A DNA stretch of 64,000 nucleotides, from the NCBI GenBank assembly GCA_950022655.1, contig OX465583.1, forward strand, positions 13,973,298 through 14,037,297, written 5' to 3'. Below, piece by piece: positions 32,150 through 43,805 of the stretch (position 1 is the stretch's first letter; each line of letters opens with the position of its first letter). Source of the DNA: Alentia gelatinosa (lineage: Eukaryota > Annelida > Polychaeta > Phyllodocida > Polynoidae). The notes beneath the pieces are model-generated. The model saw only the letters and a program-made list of their open reading frames with translations. It made no database searches and had not been told where the DNA came from. The position numbers were made by a program, and so were the translations under genes.

Positions 32150-33970
32150 TTATCTCATTCAATATCTCCTTGCACATATTCAACATGGTTTTCACTACAT
32201 TACCAGCTATGTAAGGAATCCCTGTGAATCTTTTACTCTCAATCAGCTTCAAAATCATGTTCATTAACTAAGAATAAGTCCATTTCTTCTTCATCAATCC
32301 TTATATATATATTCATTGATCAGGTCACAGGCATTTAATGCATCTGATCTGCTATTCATGTCTTTTTGTGTTAACTGTTCTACTACTGTACTGAAATATG
32401 TATTCATTACCTCTTCTTTACCTTTCTGAACTTCATCACCTAGTTCATCATTTATGATTATTACTATATACCTATCAGAGTTTTGGTTTTCTATATTTGG
32501 TTTCCAGAGACACTTGATATCCTACCAAAATATGCTTCGGGTTTTTAAAATATTTTCTGTAAATTTCTTTCTTTTGATATTACCTTTGCACTTTTTGATT
32601 CTTGTATTGACACAGCATCCCAACCTTTGCAGCTCTTTCAACTCAATTATATCATATGGACTAGTCTGAAGTTTTAATATTTGTTTCTAAGTTCCTCAAT
32701 ACGTTTTAGCGTCCCATGATATATTACATCTAATGCAGTTGTTATCACAAATGAGGCTTTCCTGTGGATTATTTCCAAAGTGTTTTTGCCCAATTATGCA
32801 ACGATGATATGTCAAGATTCCTGAGATTTCTACCTGTACTGTACATTTTACTATTTTTTTCTTCCTTAATTTTTTCTTTTTGCCTATACCGGTATATGGT
32901 CAGCATACATATCGGTAATATTTCCAGCTCCCATTAAGCAAATTAAATTTGCGTTCACGTGATCTAAAGTTGACTTACTATGATGGTGATAGAAGGTTAA
33001 ACCTGTTATCAGCATAATTAAACCATTTTGATTTAAAGACAAATAACGTTTAAGATTAGACTGTGGATATTGGTAACAATAAAGATTTCACCTATATTTT
33101 TAATCAAATAATCAAATCGCAAGCGAGGCAAACAGAGACTCAGTTGGAGGGTATTTGCTACATTGAAGTATAATTGACATGGCGCCATCTACCGTAGATT
33201 GGCTGCCCACCCCTATCTGCGCTGAGCTATGACTTGTTGGGAGGATTTAACCCTGGTCGTGTCCACGAATTTTCACTCTCAGACCAAGATGCATTTTTAT
33301 ACTAATACTTTTTTATTTTGAGAGCAGAAATAAATATCAAGAAATATTCACAGCTCATCAAATTGATAATACAGTCTACCTTTATGGTTATTTTATTCAA
33401 AATACACAAAAGGAAACAAGAATATGTAAAAATGGCATCAAGAGTGAGACATATCTTACTCTACAAGCATAGGTCTAGGTCACATGAAACATCTGCCTGG
33501 AGAGTAACGCACACTTACAGGTAGTAGGGTCAAGGTGCCACAGATTTAACCCAACCAGAGTTTTTTTTATTGAACCAATCCATTTCTGGTCTATAAGCCA
33601 GATCTTTCAATGGTAGTTAACACTTGTCCTAGCCTGATATCCGACTTCTACTATTATGTACCAGAAACATATATCATTGTCTACTGAATCTCTAAACTCC
33701 AGTAATATATCTCTCGTCCCGATGTTTCGTGTTGAGTTAATCATCAATTTGAATTTCCTCACCTGCTAGGTGTGGTATCTGGGGTAAAGTGCACCTGGTT
33801 AAAGTCTTCGAATTAAAGCTATATCAGTGAGGCTGATAAGTGAAGTGGTTCGAGAACCAAATCTATCTAGGTGCTATGTAAATAAATACTGATATCGTTA
33901 TCTAAACTAAAAGCTTGACTACGCACGATATCCTGAAGATAAATCGACTCATAACCAACCACCACTGGTC
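32150..33970. other. No gene seen
   Basis: The first 500 bp are probably the 5' extension of the LINE relic. The rest is AT-rich with short frames. Confidence 0.4.
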
Positions 33971-33975
33971 TTGGT

Positions 33976-34290
33976 GCACCCCTCTCATAAGATCTCACCT
34001 TCTCTAAGTGGTATTCTGTACAAGGTTCTCACTACGCTATATCGGAGAAGAATTCTTAACCAACTAGGCTTAGCGTCTTGAGAATCCACTGGCACACAGT
34101 ATTCTCGCTAGGTGGCATCATTGAGATTATAGGAATCTTTGAGTTGCATTGATGTACGTCTTTAACACGGGAGGCAGGCCAGTGGATTCTCAAGGCTCTA
34201 CGCCTAGTTTGTTAAGAATTCCTGTCCTATAGAGCGTTGTGAGAGTACAGAATACCATTTAGAGAGTGTGAGATCTTCTGAGAGGGGTGC
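33976..34290. repeat. Foldback element with about 115-bp arms
   Basis: GCACCCCTCTCATAAGATC at 33976 and its mirror ending 34290 bound arms that include GAATTCTTAAC, AACTAGGC and TTGAGAATCCACTGGC, with a short unique centre. A single arm of the same family is at 43893-44010. Confidence 0.85.
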
Positions 34291-34499
34291 TTGATAAGTA
34301 CAGAAATAAGGGCAGTCTGCCGAGTTTTGTTGTCAAGTTGGATAGTGACTTCATTTTCATAAAAGCATTTTTAGAATTACTGAAAAAAGAAAACAAAATT
34401 CGTTCAACTAATATAACCCAATGTTTGCTCGGTTGGTGCTATAATAATGAATTCTACCGTTATAAAGAGGCACTGAAATCTGAGAGGAATGGACTCTGA
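34287..34499 (+). other. Short open frame of unknown nature
   Basis: A frame of 70 codons with coding-like composition (Lys, Glu, aromatic residues) just right of the foldback. No motif is recognised; it could be a fragment of the virus-like element that left the polymerase relic at 34.8 kb. Low confidence. Confidence 0.2.
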
Positions 34500-34521
34500 C
34501 AGGAAATCCACAGCATAAAAA

Positions 34522-34669
34522 GATTTATCTCACCCCAGATATTTTTTCTCCATAGACTTAACATTGGAAACTCATATCTAACACCCATTAGATATTTAGG
34601 AAATATATCCAATGGGGGATAATGTCACAAATGTTAGCCCATTAGTCAATATTAAGGGTGAGATAAATT
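34522..34669. repeat. MITE with TTTATCTCACCC ends
   Basis: GATTTATCTCACCC (34522) is mirrored by GGGTGAGATAAATTC (ending 34670). It shares the inner TTAACATTGG / TAAGCCTATGG idea and similar ends with the elements at 12426-12580, 54189-54441 and 62850-62987. Confidence 0.75.
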
Positions 34670-34682
34670 CAGAAAGCCATTC

Positions 34683-34803
34683 AAGTTTAGGGTCAGAGCT
34701 CGATCCCATCTCATTTGAATCACATAGCAATCCACACGGCTTTGCCTTGTGAATTACTACGTGATTCAAACTCGATGGGATACGAGCTCAGACCCTAAAC
34801 TTT
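34683..34803. repeat. Hairpin with AAGTTTAGGGTC ends
   Basis: AAGTTTAGGGTCAGAGCTCG is mirrored by CGAGCTCAGACCCTAAACTT, with arms of about 50 bp and a short loop. Confidence 0.85.
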
Positions 34804-34819
34804 CATGGGTTTCCTCTAT

Positions 34820-35399
34820 AGTAACCAGTACATAGCTATATACACCAAACACACTATCATCCTGGACATATTCAACTACCTAGCCGCGGGGTACTCTTAC
34901 GCCAAATATCTTAAAGCTTTCCTCAAAGATGAATGTAAAGGATTTTCCCCTTAAGGGGAATGGATGTTGTGAAAACGTTGATATTTTTTTTTTTTTTTTA
35001 TTCAGGAAAAGAATTTATAAGGGACGGAAGGCTCCCCATATTGCTTTCTATAGTAGTCTCACAAACTCCAACATAAGTCGCGAGGACTATGGTTCCTGTC
35101 AAAGAGTGTGGAGAGAGAAAAATATAAAATCCCCAAAGACTACCTCACATACTACAATAGCAAAGACGTCGTCCCATTCATGAAAGCCATAGATGAACAC
35201 TCCAAGTCCTTTGTTGAATGAGGGACAGACATGTGATGGGTTAACACTCCCAGGACTCGTAATGAAATTCCGTTTCCGCAATGAACAGGGTAACGCACCT
35301 TTTGTGCTTTTCAATGAGATGGGTAAAGACATACACGAGCTGGTGAACAAAAACCTGACCGGCGGTCCGTCTATCATATTCTACCAACATCACTACTAA
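34820..35399 (+). pseudogene. Family-B DNA polymerase relic (virus-like or Polinton-class element)
   Basis: Ordered blocks of a DNA_pol_B_2-type polymerase: LDIFNYLAAGYSYAKYLKAF with KGFSP, then AFYSSLTNSNISREDY, CQRVWRE, DYLTYYNSKDVVPF, GLTLPGL and NLTGGPSIIFY. They lie in different frames with stops and an insertion of 16-17 T, so the gene is dead. In the family these blocks span the exonuclease-to-polymerase junction of polymerases that copy linear genomes of Polintons and similar virus-like elements. The exact parent cannot be named by eye. Frames at 35400-35650 are unrecognised. Confidence 0.68.
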
Positions 35400-36200
35400 C
35401 TCACAGTCCATGTTCTTAGAGCAGGCAAAAGCCAAGTGCAAGCAGGCAGGGGGAAGTTTAGAAAATGTTATATCGTTTGTGGATTTTAGTCATATTGAAA
35501 CTGACAATGTATTATACATGGGTGAGGATTCTGATACTAAACCAGAGTAAGTATTTAGTAAGACTGTTCATGAATTGTCTGAGATTGTCAAGAGGAGTGA
35601 GAATGAGACTAAGCGGTTGTCTTTTCAGATACAGGTAAATTTTAGAAATTGATTGGAGGGGGGGGGGGGGGATTGTTGTCATACAGAAGAGAAAGATGTA
35701 TATGTAAATACCCATATCCTGTTCCATTATGCTTTCAGTTCGTTTGAGGATATCAGTACTGTATCACATTTCATATTTTAGAAACAGTGAAAATGTTACA
35801 ATGGAGATCGCTATCACTTCATTTCTATTACAGCATAATCTATCACATGGGAATTTCCTAACCTTTTCTGAGTTGTATTTCACAAATATTTTCTTGGGAA
35901 TAAGTACGGGCATTTTCCTGTTGTATCAGATAAAGGAGAGTGTATACTCTATTCATATATTATATATTTACTAATGTGTAAGCACCAATAACAGCATTGG
36001 GGCAGATACTAATTGGTAAAAATTATGAAATTGAATTATGAATAATCTTCTTCAATTCTCTCGAAAACAAGTATGGTCATCCAAGTACTACGCCTTCATT
36101 CACCATATTATGAAGTCTGAACCTTTATAATTCTTCAACAAAATTATCAAAATATGAATCTCTAGATCAGGAACTAACACACTGATAATGTGAAATGTTA
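35400..36200. other. Unassigned; partly open frame next to the polymerase relic
   Basis: Bases 35418-35650 keep one frame open except for a single stop and have coding-like composition, but no motif is recognised. A run of 16 G lies at 35655-35670. The rest is AT-rich. Confidence 0.35.
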
Positions 36201-36204
36201 AAAT

Positions 36205-36560
36205 ACACCATTGCAAATGGTAGAAAATCATTGTTCCTAAAGATAACCCGTGCTGTTCCTCAATGATCTACCCTTGGTCCCATGTTATTTCTCATATACA
36301 CCAACAACATAAATCTGTCGCTAAAGTATCATTCCATAAAGTTGTATGTTGATGATGCGATCATATTCACCTCTGATAAATACCCAATTATTGCCAATTG
36401 TTAAAATATCTATCAATGGGATGGTTCCTAGCAGCTCAACTACTATATTTCACACAATGGAAAGATCCTCAACATGAATCAGTAATATACACATAGTCGA
36501 TAGACCCTAAATGCAAGTAAAACCAAAATAATAGAATTTGGTACTCACCACATCATGATG
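36205..36560 (+). pseudogene. LINE reverse transcriptase relic
   Basis: AVPQ-stop-STLGPMLFLIYTNN, then KLYVDDAIIF (second catalytic block) and LNASKTKIIEFGT. Stops interrupt it, and no start or tail is seen. A different LINE type from those at 27 and 31 kb, judged by the spacing around YVDD. Confidence 0.72.
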
Positions 36561-37048
36561 AATCATGCCAGTATATATATATCTACCACGGCTTTCACCT
36601 ATTGGTTGTTACCTTGAATGGGTATGCCAATTTAACTAGGCATACCTTTCGATTCAAACCAACTTTTAAGTTACACATAAAAAATGAAATTAAAAGAGCT
36701 TCGCATAAAAGAGACTTTACCTAGTCTGGGAATTTCTAAAGTAAATGGATCCCCACCAACCGGATAAGACCACATCAGAATTATCTTCCTTTCCATTAAG
36801 AAAGAGAATATGGAAAGTTAGAAAAAAAATACTTACCAAGTACTGACGGGGAATTGATGTTTTACGTGAGACTTCCGTAACATGTAAGATCTACACGTAT
36901 ACCCATATATAGGCACATGTAGATACCCAATGACATTGGCTATCTACTTGTATGATAAAGTGTCTCAATTCTGAGTACTTTACGAATCCTTTTTAAAAAG
37001 ATTTATAAAGCAATTGGATAGAGACATTCGACTGGATTACACGTATCT
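36561..37048. other. No gene seen
   Basis: AT-rich DNA without motif or notable repeat. Confidence 0.35.
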
Positions 37049-37270
37049 GGGCCCTGTTTAATAATCTAGGCTCGCACATGAAGAACCTTTTCTGTAACTC
37101 GCACAAGGGTTATCGTTTAAAAATATTCAAGTCAGTTCGCCAAGTTCACGATTAGCCGTCCATAAGAGGATCCATAAGTGTTGAATAAAGTTTACCCACA
37201 TCATCCCTGGGTCTCTATGGCATACAGAAAATGGTGTTTATGTACGATCATAAATCATTAAACAGGCCCC
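37049..37270. repeat. MITE 'family E' copy 1
   Basis: Begins GGGCCCTGTTTAATAATCTAGG and CTCGCACATGAA, ends in the mirror image TCATTAAACAGGCCCC. The copy at 59566-59787 has the same order (GTTGAATAATGTAGGCTCGTACATGA, TTTTCTGTAC). Confidence 0.8.
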
Positions 37271-38460
37271 AGGCTGGAATTACGGTTTAGACATCTATTA
37301 TCAAAACACATAAAGCAAGAACAAAAAGTAACTCACAGTGCAAACGGTAATTTTGTCGCTGCCTTCGCCGTGAGAGTCGCCAGAAGCTGATGCTTGTGAA
37401 GCAGTTTTCCCGTCCATACTGTCACCGATGGTGATACATCCTCCATTACTTCCATCATTGTTGTATCATCAGAATCTCCTCTCTCATGTGAAATTCTAGA
37501 GCAGGAAAATACAATAAGGTTGGGTAACTTTCTGAGATGGTAGAGATGTTTGAAGGACACAGGTTATGCTACTGGCAAACACTGTAAAACTGAGCGGATT
37601 CCGAGAACCTGTTGCACAGAAGGAAAATCCATGCGAATGCGTGGTTTCATGGTTATACCCATGGTCCTCCTAGCCACGGTGCTCGATGATCGCTGCCACG
37701 GTTATAAACCCATAGATATGTGTGTCCGCCAAATTTCTACGAAATGCTGCCCTCAGAGAGCATGATGCCATCTCGACTTCATGCTCGTACGGTATAATTA
37801 CCATGTGTAGGTGTCTTTCTGACTAGTAGGAGTGTCTATAAATAAGACGAGAGGCGCGACGGCAGTTTAGGAAATTTTTTCAAGGTGAAACTTGATATGA
37901 GTATAACAGGGTATACAAACACGTAGTATAACAGGGTATACTTTATACCTAAATACAAGGAGGTAAAACGTGTCCAGAAATTAGGCTGGGGGAACGACAG
38001 TCATGAAAGTTTTTGGTGTGGGTGGGTGGGTCAAAGTTCCTTTCAAGTCCAGCGTGTGGCATGCAGTGTGACGTCAGAAGCACATGTCATAGATGTTAAT
38101 TCGCGGTTGCGCCGAGAGGTGGCGCCGGCTGCGTTACCCAGTTTTGCCGCTGCGCCCTCGCTGACTTATACTGGTATACTCGTCCTATACCAGCATGTCT
38201 CTGTGTATAGATTGTGTATAGGGGTGCTTGTATATGTTTGTGTCCATCTCTGTGTCCATCTCTTGTGTGACTGAATACAGAAGTGTCTGTGTCTATGTGT
38301 TTGTCTGTAAGACTGTGTATAGTTGTATCTATGCCTGTATGTAACGCTATGTATAGGAGTGCCTGTCTGTATGTCTGAGTGTATCTATGTGTTTGTTTGA
38401 CTGGATGTAGGATTTATCTGAATGAGTGAGTTATGAAAATGGTCATTTGGTATGCCTGGA
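37271..38460. other. No gene seen; simple repeats
   Basis: A tandem pair AGTATAACAGGGTATA at 37910-37945 and a TGTGTATAG/TCTGTGTC-type simple repeat at 38195-38400. Short frames only. Confidence 0.4.
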
Positions 38461-38464
38461 ACAC

Positions 38465-38950
38465 CTGCAATAGTGATATATACGCAATATTACCATGATT
38501 TGGATCTGCATGGTCGTACTCTCTGCGTAGTTGACACCTAAATTGAGTATTGCATAGTGGCAACTACAAGGAGTATTCGGCCACACGGATCAAAATCATG
38601 GTTATGTTTTATATATTACAAACCTTTCAACTAATTATCAGGAAAATATCTTATGAATAATTAGAAATTCGACGCAAACGCTGTGCGTTGTATACATAAA
38701 ATCGTTCCTACAATGCTCTTCAGGTGGCCGAAAAAGCTGTATTCTCCTAGGAGAATACAGCTTTCCAGAATCTACTCTGTAGCAATCTGTAGGCTCCATA
38801 GGCTTAGCATGGAGACTCCGTATTAGGTGGGTAATAAAAGGTATTATCATATACTTATGTGCGAATGTCTATCAGATACTGCCCTCTGCTAGGCGTGCAG
38901 TAATAATAATGTTCGTGCCCACTGTGACTCCCACTTCATAAGTCATTAAG
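38465..38950. repeat. Dispersed repeat shared with 22925-23480
   Basis: The same ordered blocks as at 22.9 kb without the extra insert between CAACTACAAGGA copies. A perfect short palindrome CTGTATTCTCCTAGGAGAATACAG lies at about 38738-38761. Confidence 0.75.
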
Positions 38951-38989
38951 ATGGAGTTTTTTCTTCGATTTTTGGTATATGATAATAAC

Positions 38990-39130
38990 GAAACGTCTTG
39001 ACTGGATGAAAAGCATCTTTCTCTTGGTCAGTCGTCGATTTCATACTGCCTTCCGCCTATGGCGTCAGGCAGTATGAAATTGACGACTGACCTTGAACGA
39101 GAACCGTTTCGTCCACAGTCAGGACGTTTC
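38990..39130. repeat. Foldback with a TTCCGCCTATGGCGTCAGG tip
   Basis: GAAACGTCTTGACTGG at the left mirrors CAGTCAGGACGTTTC at the right; the inner stem TCATACTGCC / GGCAGTATGA is perfect. Confidence 0.8.
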
Positions 39131-39299
39131 CTAATATTCTGGAACTATTTGTAGGTTACCCAATGTACGTTTGTCAGAGATAGTAACATTACGTGTCCCT
39201 ACCGCCTATCAGTCTCTATGTGTGAGTGACTCGGCTTACAAGTGTGGGTGTAACTCACACCACATGAAATCGACCTGTTGACACAGATCTTGGTAGACT

Positions 39300-40085
39300 A
39301 GCTCAAGTCCCTGCATCCTATGGCTACCCCTCCACCTACCGCATCCCTCCTCGTGGGGATACATTCCTGGCCTGTCAGGAATTAGGGGAAGTCCAAATGT
39401 TGCAAAGTAGATTCATTTCTCAATAATGTCCATAATCAAAGATTTCAGCAAGTCTAGGCTCCCAAGCCATATTGGAATTGAGGGTAATGAAGCTGCAGAT
39501 CATGCAGCCATGAAGGCACTAAGCAAAAAATTATGAATCTGATACAGTTCCATTTACTGATCTGCAACCAATGATGAAGGAGTTTTTGAAATAAAAGCTG
39601 GCAGAGTGCCTTGAGTGGCACTAGTAATAACAAACTACAAATCATAATACCTTCTATCAACCAAACTTTCAGACAAGAAAACCTGACAAGATTGGAACAG
39701 ATGAAAATGACCCATCTGCGGACTGGTCACACCAGGCTGACACATAGGCACCTCTTGAGAGGTGAATTAGCACCTGTGTGTCAACCATGCAACACTCCTT
39801 TGAGTGTACAACATCTCATGCTACATTGCCAGGTGACATGGAAAAGCAGGGACAAATTCCTGAAAATGCAACATTAATGCACAGTGTGTTTCACAACACC
39901 GGTAAGAAGGAAATTCTTAGATTCCTTAAGGAGACCAAGATGTTTGAAAATTTATAAAACATAGAACATAGCCTGGTCCTTCCAGGCAAAAGACCCTAAA
40001 GACGCCTACTAAGAAAAGTATTAACCACAGCAGTCTGATAACAGTTAATTATGATTATCAGACATTAAATCAACCAAACCAAAAG
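39300..40085 (+). pseudogene. I/Jockey-class LINE relic: RNase H end and zinc knuckle
   Basis: PSHIGIEGNEAADHAAMKA (about 39448-39510) is the C-terminal motif of LINE-encoded RNase H. A separate frame at 39611-39877 gives a LxxLRTGHTRLTH block and CQPC-x8-H-x4-C, the knuckle that ends I/Jockey-class pol genes. Stops and shifts separate the two. The 3' end (to about 40085) finishes CATTAAATCAACCAAACCAAAA, which resembles the SINE tail in this window. Confidence 0.8.
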
Positions 40086-40089
40086 TCTA

Positions 40090-40860
40090 GGATCTGGGCA
40101 CTGATAGGCCGGCTGCAAACCCCATCGGAACGTTAGTTATTGGCTTCAGATGATAATTACCCAATCTAACTAAATTATCTAATTTACATGCTTAATCAGA
40201 AATTTGCTGTCTTAATGTTGTGGGAAAAACAAACAGTGGTAAGGAATTTAATTCTAAAATCTGAACCCAGAATAAATATTTTATATTGAAACTTCATTCG
40301 ACGTGTATCTAGGTCATTCAACAAGAACATTTCATTTTGGTAAAAATCAAGCTTTTATGTTTAGTTTATGGCATTATGAATCGCAGGAAAAGGTAGTTCT
40401 TTTCATGCTGTCTCTGTAAGGTATATTTCTCAAGTTAGTCATATCTGAAATAGCAAAACTCACTTCTGCCAAGTGTATGGCAATATTCCCAAAGCTTTGA
40501 TACTTCGGAGCGTATACATGACATAAGTTGCTGGGTAATTGGCATTGAATTATTCTCAGTACTGTCACACCAGGTGCTTGTTTTGCCCTTATTATAAGAG
40601 GCATATGAGCTGATCTGACTGAAATAACATAACAAGTTACACACAATCAACACAATAAAGGATTGAATCAAATTTTGTTTTACACGTTTATTTAACCTGG
40701 CTTCCACTAAGCTTCTATAATGGCTGGTTTAATGTGTGGCCAGCACCACTAACAAATGTGTTGTTTGCACTATTAAATGATGGCACATCATTGGAGGAAA
40801 GGGTTTATTACACTAAGAAGGCGCGCTGTGCAAGTTGTTCTTGCCTGCCTTTAAAGCTTC
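40090..40860. other. No gene seen
   Basis: Two overlapping minus-strand frames of 90 codons at 40374-40707 have no recognised motif. Confidence 0.35.
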
Positions 40861-40862
40861 TA

Positions 40863-41207
40863 TCACCTTCTCCCACGGGGAGGCCGCATCGAGTAAGGCC
40901 GAGTTGGTGTCGGTTTATCAGCTGTGGAGGGGGTGTTGTTGTCTTCTTCGCTGTCCTCTGACTCGCTCCTCCTTCTCCCGGGCTTCTCTGTTAAGTTAGG
41001 GTTACCCAGCTTTGCTAAACCTTGCTGCAACCATCTAGCTTGTCCACGTGGTATGTCCAGCTCCTTCACGTCGCCCATAGTCATAATGACTAATATGTCA
41101 AAGTTGGCATATTCTTCGCTGGATAGTACCTCTGTGGTCTTTCTTTTGAGACCTTCTGATTTTGCCCATGCGGTGAACTCAAAATCGCGCCCTGGTTCCT
41201 GGGAATC
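40863..41207 (-). CDS. SAM-like domain open frame (probable transposon or gene exon)
   Basis: On the minus strand 114 codons are open between a stop just right of 41207 and a TGA at 40863. There is no ATG before residue 44, so it is an exon or a 5'-truncated piece; CCCAG near 41199-41203 could be an acceptor. Residues about 8-70 (FTAWAKSEGL through GDVKELDIPRGQ and LQQGLAKL) have the helix spacing of a SAM or SAM-like domain. The tail is acidic/Ser-rich, then Pro/Arg-rich. Such SAM-first short proteins are common in invertebrate repetitive elements. The domain call is by pattern only. Confidence 0.5.
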   Translation of the reverse strand, partial: DSQEPGRDFEFTAWAKSEGLKRKTTEVLSSEEYANFDILVIMTMGDVKELDIPRGQARWLQQGLAKLGNPNLTEKPGRRRSESEDSEEDNNTPSTADKPTPTRPYSMRPPRGRR

Positions 41208-41211
41208 TTAG

Positions 41212-41560
41212 TTGTTTTTGTCCACCTTGATGATGAGTGGTTGGTATAAGCGTGTACTGCAGGCGGGCCCCTGCAGGGATGTATCCAGTCTCCCTTGGCT
41301 AGTGGCGTGAGGGGAGAGGTTTAACCGCAGAGGGTCGACTGCTGCGCCCTCTCTCATCTTTCATTTAAACCTTCATATATATATTACTATATACCTCCAT
41401 AAGTTTGTAGCAGAATACAACAAATCGACCTATGTACAATAAGTGTCACAGAGGGAGTCTGATAATTCCCTTATAGGATTTTCATGATAGATTTCAGTCA
41501 TATACAAAAAGTCAACAAATAATGTAATATGTTATGGTGTCCTTCAGTTTTCTTTTAATA
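41212..41560. other. No gene seen
   Basis: GC-richer DNA (41250-41360) with CCCTCTCTCATCTTTCATTTAAA resembling CCCCTCATTTAAACTC at 26290; possibly one end of a shared element. Confidence 0.3.
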
Positions 41561-41564
41561 CCAT

Positions 41565-43140
41565 ACATGTGCTTTTGTATATGCTATGCTTACATTATAT
41601 GCCTGGTGGCCACGGCAGCCACGTCTTTCTGAAAGGTATTGCGCTGTGTCGATTTTGCCATGATTGTCTCAGGAATCAATCAGGTTTTGTTAGGTCTTGC
41701 CACATTTTCTCATGATTTATCATGCCACACATCACAGGCTGTGCAAGTTCAACATTGGTAAGTCGACCTGTGGTCTACCATAGATAGCCCTACATTTTCT
41801 GCCGACCTGTCACATTCTGATGAGGTGCCTCATGTATCTCACTTTTTCATCAAGGTCTAACACATTTATTTTACTGTAAGGCTGTGTTGCAACAACATCA
41901 TGGAAGCCCAGCATGAAGGAGATTCGGTGTTAGCATGTCCCCTGGGTGCATACATACAATTTCTGTGTCAGCATGAAGTCCTGCAGTAGTTGCAGACACA
42001 GGCCTGAGTGCAGCAAGCAGAAAGAGAAGAAGAAGAAGGTGAAGAAGGCAGATGAGAGGTGGTACCTGAATGGTTGTCTGAAGGCAGAAGGCATAGGCTG
42101 GGCCACTTCTCTATGAAACTGACCAGAGAGCTCTTTGACAAGACACTGGAAAGAATAAATACCAAACATAGAATAACAGGACACAAAGTTGCGCTCTGCC
42201 CCACCCCCTGGACTGAAGCTGTCTGTGACTTTGAGGCACATCTGGCCACAGGGGATAACTATTCGTCACTCTCCTATGCCTTCCTATATCTGCCATATGG
42301 TGCCAGAAGTGTGCAAGGCCATTGTGGAAGCCTACAAGTCTAAACTCTGCACCATTCCTGTGATGCCTGATCAGTGGAAAGCCCTTTCCCAGGAGTTTGA
42401 AGAGAAGTGAAATGTAGCTCATGCAGTTGGTACTTTGGATTGCAAGCATGTTGGCATCAGCAAGCCACCCAACGGAGGCTCCTAGTACCACAACTACAAG
42501 GGGTCTTTCAGTATCCCTCTCCTTACCTTGGTTGATGCCCAGATCGCTTCATATGGATTGAAGTCAGTGGAATTAGACACATGTCAGATGCCAAAAACTT
42601 CAATGATTCAGAGCTGAATACTGGGGAACATGCCTTTGCTCTGAGGAGCTATCTGATGAAACCATATGGGAGAAGAGGGATGTCAAAGGAAAATCTTATA
42701 AATAATTATCGGATTTCCTGTGGTAGACATGTGGTGGTGAAGGTGACTTGAATCCTGGCCAAGCAATTGTGATTTTGATGGAAGTTTGGAGCAGGCACCA
42801 GGCACTGTGTGAGACATCATCGAGGCTGTGGTCGTTCTGCCAAACCTTCTGAGGGATCTGCCATCCCTGTGAAGAAGGTGGATGATGAGGATGAGGAACA
42901 CAACTTTGTTTTTGCACTCTGGGGAGAAGAGGTGCATTGGCAGGATGTTGACAAACTACCAGGAGGAAGGGACAGAGACACTCTTGATATGGAGCATCAA
43001 CAGGAGTATCTTGAAAGATACTTCAACTCCCCTGCTGGTATGGTAGCGTGGCAGGAAAGATAATCTCTTCCTAAACTTTCTCAAGTTAACTGACACTTTC
43101 TGAAGATGCAATGGTGATGCTTGCAGCAAATCTACAATTT
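41565..43140 (+). mobile_element. PIF/Harbinger-type DNA transposon relic, copy 2
   Basis: Flanking non-coding sequence at 41565-41745 is shared with the Harbinger copy at 11.5 kb, and the transposase relic follows. Terminal repeats were not found. Confidence 0.6.
42050..43063 (+). pseudogene. Harbinger DDE transposase pseudogene
   Basis: Several frames together give the Harbinger nuclease order: PPPGLKLSVTLRH, VPEVCKAIVEAYKSKL, PDQWKALSQEFEEK, VGTLDCKHVGISKPPNGGS (first catalytic Asp), [17 protein letters not shown] (second Asp) and a late LMKPYG-type stretch near 42655. At least six stops or shifts break it. The copy at 12.6 kb overlaps only the last third. Known families use this protein with a Myb-like partner; none was seen next to this copy. 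Confidence 0.82.
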
Positions 43141-43256
43141 CTACCATGAAGTAATAACAATTAATATCTTGTCTATCAACATCTATGATGTCTATCTTGT
43201 TAAGTCATTTGCTACATTAAAAATCAGATCTTTAGATCTAAATAATTGTTTGTGTG

Positions 43257-43298
<42 letters not shown>
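43257..43298. repeat. (TCTA)n microsatellite
   Basis: About ten units of TCTA. Confidence 0.95.
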
Positions 43299-43805
43299 CA
43301 TATACCAGACCATCTATCTCTTATAAATCTATAACAAAAATAGAAAATTCTATCATGATAAGTTTTATCAACAGGACAACAACAGAACAACAGCCGTAGC
43401 TAAGTTCTAACAAAAGCAACAATACTAAACAAAAAATGAATAATACAATCTTTCATAATATAGATGCCACTGAATATCTTTCATAGAACTATGTTCATTG
43501 TCCATTCTGTAGCACAATCAAATATATGTCCATGGTTCTATCAAGTGCATATCTTTCATAGAAGAATGTCCACTGTCCACTCTGTGGTATAACAATATCA
43601 CACTTATTTCACAAAGTAAAAAAAGGTCAATGTTCATTGGTCTGGTCTGGACTTGTTGTAGGACTGTTTTTTCTCTTTGCCTGAAATGCTGACACAGCTG
43701 GACCTTCTATCTTGGCTGGGGCGAGGCACGTTGCTGGAGATCTGTCCCAGCAAGGAAGAGAAGCAGTTGGAGCCAGTAATCTGGATCTAGGATATATATT
43801 GCGCA
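43299..43805. other. No gene seen
   Basis: AT-rich DNA with a loose duplication around TATCTTTCATAGAA and GTCCA(C/T)TCTGT at 43480-43590. Confidence 0.4.
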
